From positions 1 through 13,598 of the forward strand of contig CALLJA010000023.1 in the NCBI GenBank assembly GCA_938008865.1: a stretch of DNA of 13,598 bases, in the 5' to 3' direction. The stretch comes from an uncultured Anaerolineales bacterium (lineage in GTDB: Bacteria > Chloroflexota > Anaerolineae > Anaerolineales > Villigracilaceae). Positions 1-6,334 of this stretch are shown one piece after another. The stretch's first letter is position 1. Each line of letters begins with the position of its first letter. The position numbers and the translations under genes are program-made. Below the pieces are notes generated by a model. It made no database searches, had not been told where the DNA came from, and was given only the letters and a program-made list of their open reading frames with translations.

Positions 1-173
1 ACTCCCAGAAGCGACTGGGCGCTGGCATCGAGTTCCACCCAGTGGAAACTGCGGTGCTCTGAGTAGGGTTCGATCTTGAAGACCGTGCCCTTATACCAGC
101 CTGCGCGCGAACCGAATTTCTCGTCCAAGCGAATGCGCACGCGGTCTCCAATGTGGATCTCGGGGTCGGTCAC
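1..173 (-). CDS. Hypothetical protein, C-terminus cut by window edge
   Basis: Start of an unrecognised protein running off the left edge; 57 full codons are visible. It begins VTDPEIHIGDRVRIRLDE and continues with GWYKGTVFKIEPYSEH and FHWVELDA. The 'GDRVRI...GTVFKI' pattern looks like a small beta-barrel (SH3/KOW-like), but that is a weak guess. The GTG at 173-171 is the only usual start codon available: in the same frame the preceding methyltransferase stop TAG (188-186) lies only four codons upstream. A ribosome binding site (GAGGGAG) overlaps the region of that stop, 6 nt before GTG. The 12-nt gap indicates co-transcription and probably translational coupling with the methyltransferase. 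Function unknown. Confidence 0.7.
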   Translation of the reverse strand, partial: MTDPEIHIGDRVRIRLDEKFGSRAGWYKGTVFKIEPYSEHRSFHWVELDASAQSLLG

Positions 174-185
174 GGTCCGCTCCCT

Positions 186-947
186 CTAGGGTTTTCTCGC
201 CACCATAATCCAGTCCCACGGGTAGGGTTCGCCCATCCAGTCGGGCACCTCATCCTCCATCTCGGTCTTCCAGTCGTATTCCATCTTTACCACGTCGAGC
301 ACTTCGAGGCCCATCTCTTCGCGCGCGGTCACGAGCAGTTCCTCGCGCAGGTAATGCTTGGTCGGCTCGGTGCCGCGGATGAATACGCCCTGCGCCACCT
401 GGCGCGGCTGGGTGATATAGCCCGCGTCCACCAGCGACTCGGCTTGTTTCGGCGAGTTGCCCATTTTGCGCCACCATTCCGTCTCCCGGAAATAACTGTA
501 CAGCAGCGACTCGACCGACGGCACGTTCAGCACCAGGTGTCCGCCTACCTTGAGGCGCGAAGCCATGCCGCGCAGGAAATTCATGCGCAGGTCTGGGTCG
601 GGCATCAGCACGGCATTGAGTGAAACGATCACATCTACCATCGGCAGGTGCTCCACGGGCTGCGAGAGATCGGCCTGGGCAATGTGGACGTTCTTCAGCC
701 CATTGCAACGCTTGCGCGCCGTTTCGAGCAGCTTGTCCGAGAAGTCGTAGCCGTACACCGTGCGGAACTTCTCCGCCAGGTAGGGCAGCATTTTTCCAGG
801 GCCGCAGCCGAAGTCGGCTACGTCCTTTTCGGGCGAGGCGAAACGTTTCACCTGCTGCCCGACCGTCTTCGAGCGCCCGTATGTGAAGGCGTCGATGACG
901 TGGTCGTCGTATTCGTGCGCGAACTCGTTCCAGTAGTTGACGTCCAT
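186..947 (-). CDS. Class I SAM-dependent methyltransferase
   Basis: A 253-residue cytosolic protein with the Rossmann-type methyltransferase fold. Motif I (SAM-binding glycine loop) is VADFGCGPGKML at about residues 43-54. The acidic residue ending strand 2 is in YGYDFS (67-70), the 'QADLS' segment (91-95) is motif III-like, and VDVIVSLNAVLM (104-114) is the motif IV region. A helix with RLKVGGHLVLNVPS (131-144) is the usual post-motif strand. The C-terminal third, rich in Trp and acidic residues (DWMGEPYPWDW), is likely the substrate cap; the substrate cannot be told. The start ATG has a short-spaced AAAGGG upstream. It is followed after 12 nt by the partial gene at the left edge, so the two are probably one operon. 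A perfect palindrome lies just upstream. Confidence 0.85.
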   Translation of the reverse strand: MDVNYWNEFAHEYDDHVIDAFTYGRSKTVGQQVKRFASPEKDVADFGCGPGKMLPYLAEKFRTVYGYDFSDKLLETARKRCNGLKNVHIAQADLSQPVEHLPMVDVIVSLNAVLMPDPDLRMNFLRGMASRLKVGGHLVLNVPSVESLLYSYFRETEWWRKMGNSPKQAESLVDAGYITQPRQVAQGVFIRGTEPTKHYLREELLVTAREEMGLEVLDVVKMEYDWKTEMEDEVPDWMGEPYPWDWIMVARKP

Positions 948-972
948 ACCCTTTTGGTTTTCCTTTTCTACA

Positions 973-1003
973 AGACCCTAAAGGCGTCAAACCTTTAGGG
1001 TCT
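973..1003. repeat. Perfect 12-bp palindrome (AGACCCTAAAGG family)
   Basis: Inverted repeat between two minus-strand methyltransferase genes. The arm AGACCCTAAAGG (973-984) pairs perfectly with CCTTTAGGGTCT (992-1003) around a 7-nt loop. A T-rich tract follows only in the plus direction (GTTTTGATTTT), while the flanking genes are read from the minus strand, so it is not a textbook minus-strand terminator. A near-identical palindrome occurs at 7413-7445, so this looks like a dispersed intergenic hairpin repeat that may also serve to stop or process transcripts. Confidence 0.8.
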
Positions 1004-1052
1004 GTTTTGATTTTCTACATCTTACATCTGGATGCGGCAAACGGCAAGGCTT

Positions 1053-1817
1053 TTACAACTTGACGGCCCGTGTGGCCATGTAGGTGGCGATGTGCTGACT
1101 CAGAACGACCCCCGTGTGGCGATCTTCGTACAAGCCGACGATGGCTAGCCCTGCCTCGGTCTGCCCTGCCAACTGGTCGCTGAGCGAGTGGCCGAACTCG
1201 GCGGGACGGTCCTCTACCCGCAACCTCTCCTCGCCATAGACTTCGATGTCCGAGTAGGGAATCTTATGTTTGACCACGAAGTTCCCTTTGTCCAGTTCCT
1301 CGAAATCGAAGATGTACATAATGGGCTGCATAAAGCCTGCCAGCAGCGTACCGCCTTTTCTCAGCACGCGCGCAGCCTCGCGCCACACGGGGCGGATCTC
1401 GTGGATGAACAGGTTGGATACGGGGTGAAAGACCAGGTCGAAGGATTCGTCGTGGAAGGCCGAGAGGTCGCGCATGTCGCCTTCTACGGTGCGGATTGTC
1501 AGCCCTTCACGCTCGGCCACCTCGCGGTCGCGCGCCAGTTGGGCGGGCGAGTTGTCGAAGATGGTCACCTCCGCGCCTGCCGCCGCAAAGATCGGACCCT
1601 GTTGCCCGCCGCCGCAGGCCAGGCCGAGGATTCGCAGTCCGCGCAGGGGCGGGAACCACGCGCGCGGCGCAGGGATATTTTCTGTCAGCAGCACCGACCA
1701 GTCGTTCGCGCGGGCGCGGGCGATGATCTCGGGGCCGACAGGTACCGTCCATGGGTTCTTGCCCGATTGCACCTGGCGGTCCCAGGCGTCGCGGTTGAAG
1801 GTTCGGATGTCGGTCAT
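1053..1817 (-). CDS. Class I SAM-dependent methyltransferase (UbiE-like fold)
   Basis: A 254-residue predicted cytosolic methyltransferase, not closely similar to the one downstream. The glycine-rich SAM loop is RILGLACGGGQQG (62-74). Strand 2 ends in the acidic residue of TIFDNS (85-90), EGDMRDL (112-118) is the motif III region, and FDLVFHPVSNLF (126-137) is motif IV. REAARVLRKGGTLLAGF (146-162) is the usual helix-strand after it. The N-terminal segment with AWDRQVQSGKNPWTVPV is typical of a group of Methyltransf_11/25-type proteins of unknown substrate. The start ATG is preceded by AAAGG with 6-nt spacing. It is separated by 105 bp and a strong hairpin from the next gene, so co-transcription is uncertain. 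Confidence 0.85.
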   Translation of the reverse strand: MTDIRTFNRDAWDRQVQSGKNPWTVPVGPEIIARARANDWSVLLTENIPAPRAWFPPLRGLRILGLACGGGQQGPIFAAAGAEVTIFDNSPAQLARDREVAEREGLTIRTVEGDMRDLSAFHDESFDLVFHPVSNLFIHEIRPVWREAARVLRKGGTLLAGFMQPIMYIFDFEELDKGNFVVKHKIPYSDIEVYGEERLRVEDRPAEFGHSLSDQLAGQTEAGLAIVGLYEDRHTGVVLSQHIATYMATRAVKL

Positions 1818-1875
1818 GGGGGGCCTTTCTTCAAAAATGGCTCTTCCGTGTTAGTGGGAAAGAGAAAAGAGTGTT

Positions 1876-1938
1876 CACAGATTACGCTGATTGGGCAGAA
1901 TTTACCCTTCCAGGTTGGTGTAATTCGCGGAATCTGTG
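1876..1938. repeat. Imperfect inverted repeat, probable dispersed element remnant
   Basis: In the 196-bp gap between the DinB-like and methyltransferase genes, the 17-nt arms CACAGATTACGCTGATT (1876-1892) and AATTCGCGGAATCTGTG (1922-1938) are inverted copies matching at 14 of 17 positions, separated by 29 nt. No coding potential, U-tract or known riboswitch motif is visible. CACAGATT...AATCTGTG palindromes are a common kind of intergenic repeat, so this is likely such a repeat. Confidence 0.55.
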
Positions 1939-1966
1939 GACGCGCCATGTCAGAAACGGGAGAACT

Positions 1967-1996
1967 AAAAAATCAGCCGCATTGTTGCATGCGGCT
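1967..1996 (-). terminator. Intrinsic terminator of the DinB-like gene
   Basis: On the minus strand the perfect 8-bp stem AGCCGCAT/ATGCGGCT with a 6-nt loop GCAACA is followed by GATTTTTTAG, a six-U tract. It lies 17 nt past the stop codon of the DinB-like gene. Confidence 0.88.
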
Positions 1997-2013
1997 GTCG
2001 CTTTGGTTTAGAC

Positions 2014-2481
2014 CTATTGGCTGCTGAGGATGAGCTTATGCACGTCTTCTGCGTGTTCTTCTTCGTGCGAGCCAAAGATGTCCATGACGATCATCTCCAG
2101 CGTGCCCTTGCCGCCCCAGGGCAGGGTGGCCGTCTGGGTCGCCATCTCCTCGGGCATCTCGCGGATCAGGTCCAGCAACACGCGGCGGGTCTCGATGTAC
2201 TCGCGGTAGACCTGGTCATAACTCAGGCCTTCGCGCGTGGCCACCGTTTCGGCATTGTACACGTCGAGGCCGCGCGCGGCGGGCGTGGCGGGTTCGCGCC
2301 CCGCCATCAGGTCTCGGATGAAACCGATCGTGGCGTCGTCCCAGCCCGAGAGGTGCGCCAGGATCTCGCGTACCGTCCACAGCGGATAGACCTTACGGTT
2401 CTTGTCGATCTCGTCGAGATGCGCAATCATCATGGCGCGTGATGTTTCGAGGCGTTCGATCAGGGCTTGGCGTTTGTCCAT
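2014..2481 (-). CDS. DinB/DfsB-like four-helix protein
   Basis: A 155-residue predicted all-helical protein of the DinB-like superfamily (metal-binding four-helix bundles, including bacillithiol/mycothiol-dependent enzymes and ClbS/DfsB-type proteins). The signature WTVREILAHLSGWDD (35-49) supplies the first metal-ligand-type histidine (H43). The C-terminal helix SHEEEHAEDVHKL (138-150) supplies H139 and H143, giving the expected three-histidine set. The name refers to DNA-damage-induced DinB of Bacillus, not to DNA polymerase IV. ATG at 2481 has AAGGG with 7-nt spacing. It is transcribed away from the lipoprotein gene and ends in its own terminator, so it is probably monocistronic. Substrate unknown. 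Confidence 0.8.
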   Translation of the reverse strand: MDKRQALIERLETSRAMMIAHLDEIDKNRKVYPLWTVREILAHLSGWDDATIGFIRDLMAGREPATPAARGLDVYNAETVATREGLSYDQVYREYIETRRVLLDLIREMPEEMATQTATLPWGGKGTLEMIVMDIFGSHEEEHAEDVHKLILSSQ

Positions 2482-2534
2482 TAGATTTCCCTTCCAGGAT
2501 GTGTTTCTTATCAGACGCGGCTGATTACCAAAAT

Positions 2535-2563
2535 TTTACACGCGGATCATACCCTCGTAAACA
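2535..2563 (+). promoter_or_regulatory. Possible promoter for the lipoprotein gene
   Basis: TTTACA (2535-2540), a 17-bp spacer and TAAACA (2558-2563) lie 32 bp before the lipoprotein start. The -35 is good (5 of 6) and the -10 is weak. TAGAAT at 2571-2576 is an alternative -10. Confidence 0.35.
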
Positions 2564-2594
2564 TTTTCAATAGAATTGCAATCAAGGAGCCTTT

Positions 2595-3488
2595 ATGAAA
2601 CCGATGCGACTGATGATTCTGCCGTTGCTGCTGATCGTGAGCCTGGCCTGTTCTTTTTCCGTCCCTGTGCCTGCCCCCGTCACCCAGACACCTGCTGCGC
2701 TGCCGTCTGATCCCGCTCCCCCCGCCAGCGGACCGCTGCTTTACATCTCGGGCACCACGCACATCGAATCCGCGCCTAACTCGTGGCCCGACCCCGAGGC
2801 CTTCCTGGCCTTTCTCGAGCAGATTACAGACCTGGGCCTGCGATGGTCGGTCGGCGCAGACGTGGGCTGGCTGACGGGCGAGCCGCGCGCCGCCGAGGTC
2901 ATCCAGAAATCCGAGGCGCTGGGCGTGCAATGGGATGTCCATACGCACGCCGTCGCTGACCGCGCCAGGGCGGCGGCCCTCATCGTACAATTTGGCGGCC
3001 ACCCCACTTCGGTAGTCTCAGGCATGCTGGTCACAGAGCTGGATGCCATGCGCCAGCCGTTGACCTACGAAGGCTACACCTGGACTCCGCGCGTGTTGTG
3101 GGGCGGCACGAACTGTCCTGGGCATCGACCGGGCTGCGATGACCTGGCGGCCGGCCTGTGGTACCCGCTTAGCGCCGACCAGTACCAGGTCCACGATCCG
3201 CGCGGGGCTTTGGTGCGCGTGGGCGGCGGCACGCATCAACTGGCCGACGCGCTCTCGTTGGCGCAGTCCATTGCAGACAGCGGACACGACTACCCCGTCA
3301 TCAGTTTTACGCTCATGGTCGCTCCATCCACCATGAAGATCGTTACGAGCACAGACGGCATCCAGCAGATCGAGGCTTTTGTTGAGCAGATGAGCGCGTA
3401 TTCCTTCGTGCGTTGGGCCAGCATCGAAGAGACGGCCCAGGCTTGGACCGAGGCGGGTGCAATTCCCAGCCGCATCCAGATGCCATAA
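2595..3488 (+). CDS. Secreted lipoprotein, possibly polysaccharide deacetylase-like
   Basis: A 297-residue exported lipoprotein. It has a positively charged start (MKPMR), a hydrophobic stretch and the lipobox LIVSLAC, with the lipidated cysteine at residue 19. A Pro/Ala-rich linker to about residue 46 follows, then a folded domain. That domain has GPLLYISGTTHIE (46-58), EQITDLGLRWSVGADVGW (75-92), a WDVHTHAV segment (113-120), and a C-terminal helix with SIEETAQAW. Recurring 'strand then HxH' features and a WASIEET end resemble the NodB-type polysaccharide deacetylase barrel, but the catalytic Asp motif is not clear, so this is only a suggestion. The ribosome binding site AAGGAG (2585-2590) lies close upstream of ATG. 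The stop codon overlaps the A-rich end of the convergent gene's terminator. Confidence 0.8.
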   Translation: MKPMRLMILPLLLIVSLACSFSVPVPAPVTQTPAALPSDPAPPASGPLLYISGTTHIESAPNSWPDPEAFLAFLEQITDLGLRWSVGADVGWLTGEPRAAEVIQKSEALGVQWDVHTHAVADRARAAALIVQFGGHPTSVVSGMLVTELDAMRQPLTYEGYTWTPRVLWGGTNCPGHRPGCDDLAAGLWYPLSADQYQVHDPRGALVRVGGGTHQLADALSLAQSIADSGHDYPVISFTLMVAPSTMKIVTSTDGIQQIEAFVEQMSAYSFVRWASIEETAQAWTEAGAIPSRIQMP

Positions 3489-3522
3489 AACAAAAAGCGC
3501 AGGCCACTGCTGTGGACTGCGC
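3487..3522 (-). terminator. Intrinsic terminator of the LysM gene
   Basis: Read on the minus strand, GCGCAG pairs with CTGCGC and CCAC with GTGG, with one mismatch between them and a 4-nt loop AGCA. TTTTTGTTTT follows. It lies about 20 nt past the LysM gene stop and abuts the stop of the convergent lipoprotein gene. Confidence 0.85.
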
Positions 3523-3542
3523 CTGGCGTGAGAAATTTGCAA

Positions 3543-4706
3543 CTACGGTGAAGGCGTGCCCTGCACGGCCACCCCAACCCAGGTAAAGACCCACTTTTCG
3601 CTGACCGCGCCCGAGAAGGTATACACGGGCCTGCCCTGCTCATCTGTGCCGGTCTGGCGGACGGGGACAACCCACCAGCGTAGCACGTGCGCCACGTTGT
3701 CCTTCGGGCGGAAGGAGGTGGGGATGATGAATTTAGTGTCGGTCACGTATTCGGTCAGGCGCGCGCCCTCATCGCTGGTCGCGTCTTCCACGATGACCTG
3801 GTAGGCCTCGCCCTCGCGCAGCGTGCCGACCGAAGCCCATTGCAGAGTCACGACGTCGTCTGCCAGGGTGAAGGCCATGCCGTCGGCAGGCAGCAACAGG
3901 TTCGGGGCGGGGTAGGGCGGCGGGATGGTGGCGGTAGGCGTCGGCCCAGCCGTGGCGGCGCGTGCGCACAGCGGGATGGTCAACGTCTGGCCTATGAACA
4001 CGTTGACGGTCGGAAGGCCGTTATAGTCCATGATGGCCTGCACGGGCACGCCGTAATTGGCCGCAATGCTCGAAAGCGTATCATTTTCCTGTACAGTCAC
4101 AGATACGCGCTCGCAAGCCAGCATGGTCTGCGTGGCGGGCAGGGGGGTGTTGGTGGGCAGGGGCGCGGGTGTGGCAGTCGGGAAGGGGATTTTGAGAGTC
4201 TGTCCGATCACCAAGTCGGTGCACTGGCTGGATAGGTTGTTGAGCGTGATGATAGACAGCGTCGAAACGTTGAAGGCCACGGCGATGCCGCCGCAGGTGT
4301 CGCCCGATTTGACGGTGTACTCGAAGGGCGGCTGGATCGTGACCGTGGGCATGGGCGAGGGGATGAGCGTCTCGGTGGGGGTTGGGCTGGTGGTGGGCGT
4401 GAGCGTGTCGGTCGGGATGGGCGTGGGGTCTACGATACGGTCCCCGGTGCGCAGGATCCCAAAAACCGCCGCCGCCCCTACGGCGAGGATCAGCACCACA
4501 ATCCCCAGCGCCAGCGGCAGGCTGAGTGTGATCTCAGGCATGCGCGCAGCCTGGATGGATTTTTCGGCCTTCTTGACGATTTTCGGCTCGGCCTTTGCGC
4601 CCAGGTCCGTGCCGCAGACCAGGCAACGCGTGGCGTTTTCGCTCAGGCGCGTGCCGCAGGTCGGGCAAATCTTCGTTTTGGGTTGTGAGACGTTTTCAGG
4701 GCTCAT
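3543..4706 (-). CDS. Zinc ribbon, TM anchor and two-LysM cell-wall protein
   Basis: A 387-residue protein spanning the membrane. The N-terminus carries a zinc ribbon, ICPTCGTRLSENATRCLVCG, with cysteines 14, 17, 28 and 31. A charged linker leads to one TM helix (about 60-84, LPLALGIVVLILAVGAAAVFG). Outside are a Thr/Pro linker, LysM 1 (about 128-173, YTVKSGDTCGGIAVAFNVS...IGQTLKIP), a second Thr/Pro linker, and LysM 2 (about 202-245, VTVQENDTLSSIAANYGV...IGQTLTIP). Last comes a beta-sandwich domain (268-378) resembling fibronectin type III. LysM modules bind peptidoglycan or other GlcNAc polymers. The start is set at 4706 because the sequence further upstream in frame is low-quality Trp/Arg-rich translation across a promoter. 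There is no ribosome binding site, but an extended -10 box lies 10 nt upstream, suggesting a near-leaderless mRNA. Confidence 0.87.
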   Translation of the reverse strand: MSPENVSQPKTKICPTCGTRLSENATRCLVCGTDLGAKAEPKIVKKAEKSIQAARMPEITLSLPLALGIVVLILAVGAAAVFGILRTGDRIVDPTPIPTDTLTPTTSPTPTETLIPSPMPTVTIQPPFEYTVKSGDTCGGIAVAFNVSTLSIITLNNLSSQCTDLVIGQTLKIPFPTATPAPLPTNTPLPATQTMLACERVSVTVQENDTLSSIAANYGVPVQAIMDYNGLPTVNVFIGQTLTIPLCARAATAGPTPTATIPPPYPAPNLLLPADGMAFTLADDVVTLQWASVGTLREGEAYQVIVEDATSDEGARLTEYVTDTKFIIPTSFRPKDNVAHVLRWWVVPVRQTGTDEQGRPVYTFSGAVSEKWVFTWVGVAVQGTPSP

Positions 4707-4716
4707 ACGGGCGGGG

Positions 4717-4725
4717 ATTATACCA
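4717..4725 (-). promoter_or_regulatory. Extended -10 promoter of the LysM gene (near leaderless)
   Basis: On the minus strand TGGTATAAT (4725-4717) is a perfect extended -10 (TGnTATAAT). Only 10 nt separate it from the ATG at 4706, so the expected start point gives a leader of about 3-5 nt with no room for a ribosome binding site. No convincing -35 is seen, as is usual for extended -10 promoters. Confidence 0.65.
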
Positions 4726-4776
4726 TCGAACCAGGGAGGGATTTTCGGCGGCCAGCGGCCTGTCCGATTCGGAAAA

Positions 4777-6090
4777 CTACTTCTTTGCTTCAGTTTCGTT
4801 GCCGCTAGCCGTGCGGCTGGCCAGGGTGGTGACCAGTACCTTGTCCACACGGTTGCCGTCCATGTCCATAACCTCAAAGGTCAGGGTGCTCCACTCGAAA
4901 TGGTCGGCGGGCTGGGGCATGCGTCCTAGCGTGGTCATCATAAAGCCGCTCAAGGTTTCATACTCTTCCTCGTGCGGCATGGTGCGCAGGTTGAATATTT
5001 CCTTGAAGTCGTCGATGGGCAGCATCCCGTCCAGCAGCCAGGAGCCATCCTGACGTTGGGTGGCCTGGGGTTCCACCTCGAAGTCGCCGACAATCTCCTC
5101 GATGATATCGTTGAGGGTCAGTAATCCCTGCAGACTACCGAATTCATCGATGACCAACATCAGTTCACGGTTCTGCTCCTTGAAGATCTCCAGGGCGCGC
5201 GAGGCCAGGCTGGTCTCGGGAATGTACAGCGCAGGGCGCAGTTTGCCCTTCAGGTTGATCGGCTCACCTGCCAGACTGGGCACCAGCAGGTCGCGCGCCT
5301 TGACGATGCCCAGCACTTTGTCTAGGCTGCCGTCGCAGACGGGGAAACGCGAATATTCGCTCTCGGCGATCTTTTGCAGGATCTCCTCGGGCGAGTCGTT
5401 GATGTCGAGCCAGATGATGTCGGTGCGCGGGGTCATCAGCGAGTACACGCGCTGGTCGCCCAGGCTGAACACGCCCTCGACCATGTCCTGCTCGGCCTCT
5501 TCGAACACACCGGCCTGCGTGCCCTGATCGATCAGGACCTGCAACTCCTCTTCTGTAATGGGAGGCTCCTGCGATGGTTTGATTCCGATCAGTTGCAACA
5601 CCAGGTCGGTTGCGCCGCTCATGAGGCTGATCAGCGGCGAGAACAGTTTCGACGTGAAGAGCATGGGTCCTGCGACCGCGCGCGCAATCTGCTCAGGGCT
5701 GTGGAGTCCCAATCGTTTCGGGACTAGTTCTCCCAGCCACAACGAGAGGACTGTGATGATCAATACCACGCTTCCCAGGGCAATCGGTTCGCTGTATATG
5801 GCCACCGACGGAATCTTGGCAAGCTCTGCCGCCAGCGACTCGGAGAGTGTTGCGCCGCCCACCGCGCCCGAAAGCACACCGATCAGCGTGATGCCGATTT
5901 GGATGGTCGAGAGGAAAACGTTGGGTTTCTCGATCAGCTTGAGGGCGGTCGAGGAGGCTGAGTCGCCTTCCTCGGAGCGGCTTTGCAACCTGGCTTTGCG
6001 CGAGGCCACCAGCGCCGCTTCGGACATGGCCAGCACGCCGTTGAGCAGGATTAAAAATGCAATGACCAGCATTTCACTGAGCGAATTCAT
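4777..6090 (-). CDS. CNNM/CorC-family membrane protein with CBS pair
   Basis: A 437-residue integral membrane protein of the DUF21/CNNM (HlyC/CorC, YhdP/YtfL-like) family, linked to magnesium or other divalent cation efflux. The DUF21 domain (about 1-185) starts MNSLSEMLVIAFLILLNGVL and includes the conserved 'MSEAALVASRKARL' and GELVPKRLGL segments. A CBS-domain pair (about 205-340) contains SLMTPRTDIIWLD, YSRFPVCDGSLDKVLGIV and LMLVIDEFGSLQGLLTLND. A C-terminal CorC/HlyC transporter-associated domain (about 345-425) follows, with DGMLPIDDF and YETLSGFMM. The length is normal. ATG at 6090 is chosen because DUF21 begins there; a weak GAGAG lies upstream. It follows selD by 244 bp, so it may use its own promoter or leader. 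Confidence 0.93.
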   Translation of the reverse strand: MNSLSEMLVIAFLILLNGVLAMSEAALVASRKARLQSRSEEGDSASSTALKLIEKPNVFLSTIQIGITLIGVLSGAVGGATLSESLAAELAKIPSVAIYSEPIALGSVVLIITVLSLWLGELVPKRLGLHSPEQIARAVAGPMLFTSKLFSPLISLMSGATDLVLQLIGIKPSQEPPITEEELQVLIDQGTQAGVFEEAEQDMVEGVFSLGDQRVYSLMTPRTDIIWLDINDSPEEILQKIAESEYSRFPVCDGSLDKVLGIVKARDLLVPSLAGEPINLKGKLRPALYIPETSLASRALEIFKEQNRELMLVIDEFGSLQGLLTLNDIIEEIVGDFEVEPQATQRQDGSWLLDGMLPIDDFKEIFNLRTMPHEEEYETLSGFMMTTLGRMPQPADHFEWSTLTFEVMDMDGNRVDKVLVTTLASRTASGNETEAKK

Positions 6091-6334
6091 CTTATATCTC
6101 TCTGGCAGACCACGGAATTCGTATCTGCTTAAAGGGGGAAGTAAAAAAACGATATACCCGTCCCCCAAATTGGATGTGATGGCAGGAGCGGCCCCCTCGC
6201 GCCCCGGGTCGTAAGTGACAAGGGATTTCTGACATGAGCGTTTTCGGCAGGTCTCCTTTCCCTGCCCGTTGTATTTTACCTGATAAGGAAGCCAGACCTC
6301 AGACGGTTTTGATTTCCAAAGCCTGGATGACCGT
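6091..6334 (-). other. Structured noncoding gap between selD and the CNNM gene
   Basis: A 244-nt noncoding stretch, probably the 5' leader of the CNNM gene. On the minus strand it holds a stem GGCAGG/CCTGCC (6266-6246) with the loop GAAAGGAGA. It also holds a GGGGGA/TCCCCC stem (about 6165-6132) enclosing a small ACG/CGT hairpin followed by seven Ts. I compared it by eye with fluoride, manganese (yybP-ykoY), magnesium (M-box) and guanidine motifs and recognised none. No open reading frame here looks real. Confidence 0.4.

Noticed and set aside
186..1817. Two adjacent methyltransferases as a recent tandem duplication
   Set aside because: They share only the general SAM-binding pattern; motif I (FGCGPGKML against LACGGGQQG) and the flanking sequence differ widely.
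4057..4929. Long plus-strand open frame of 290 codons across the LysM and CNNM genes
   Set aside because: It is antisense to two well-supported genes, is rich in Val/Gly/Ser repeats from the opposite-strand Thr/Pro linker, and has no recognisable domain.
6132..6220. ACGA and ACGG strings before the CNNM gene as a guanidine-II (mini-ykkC) riboswitch
   Set aside because: The tetranucleotides are not closed by complementary stems.
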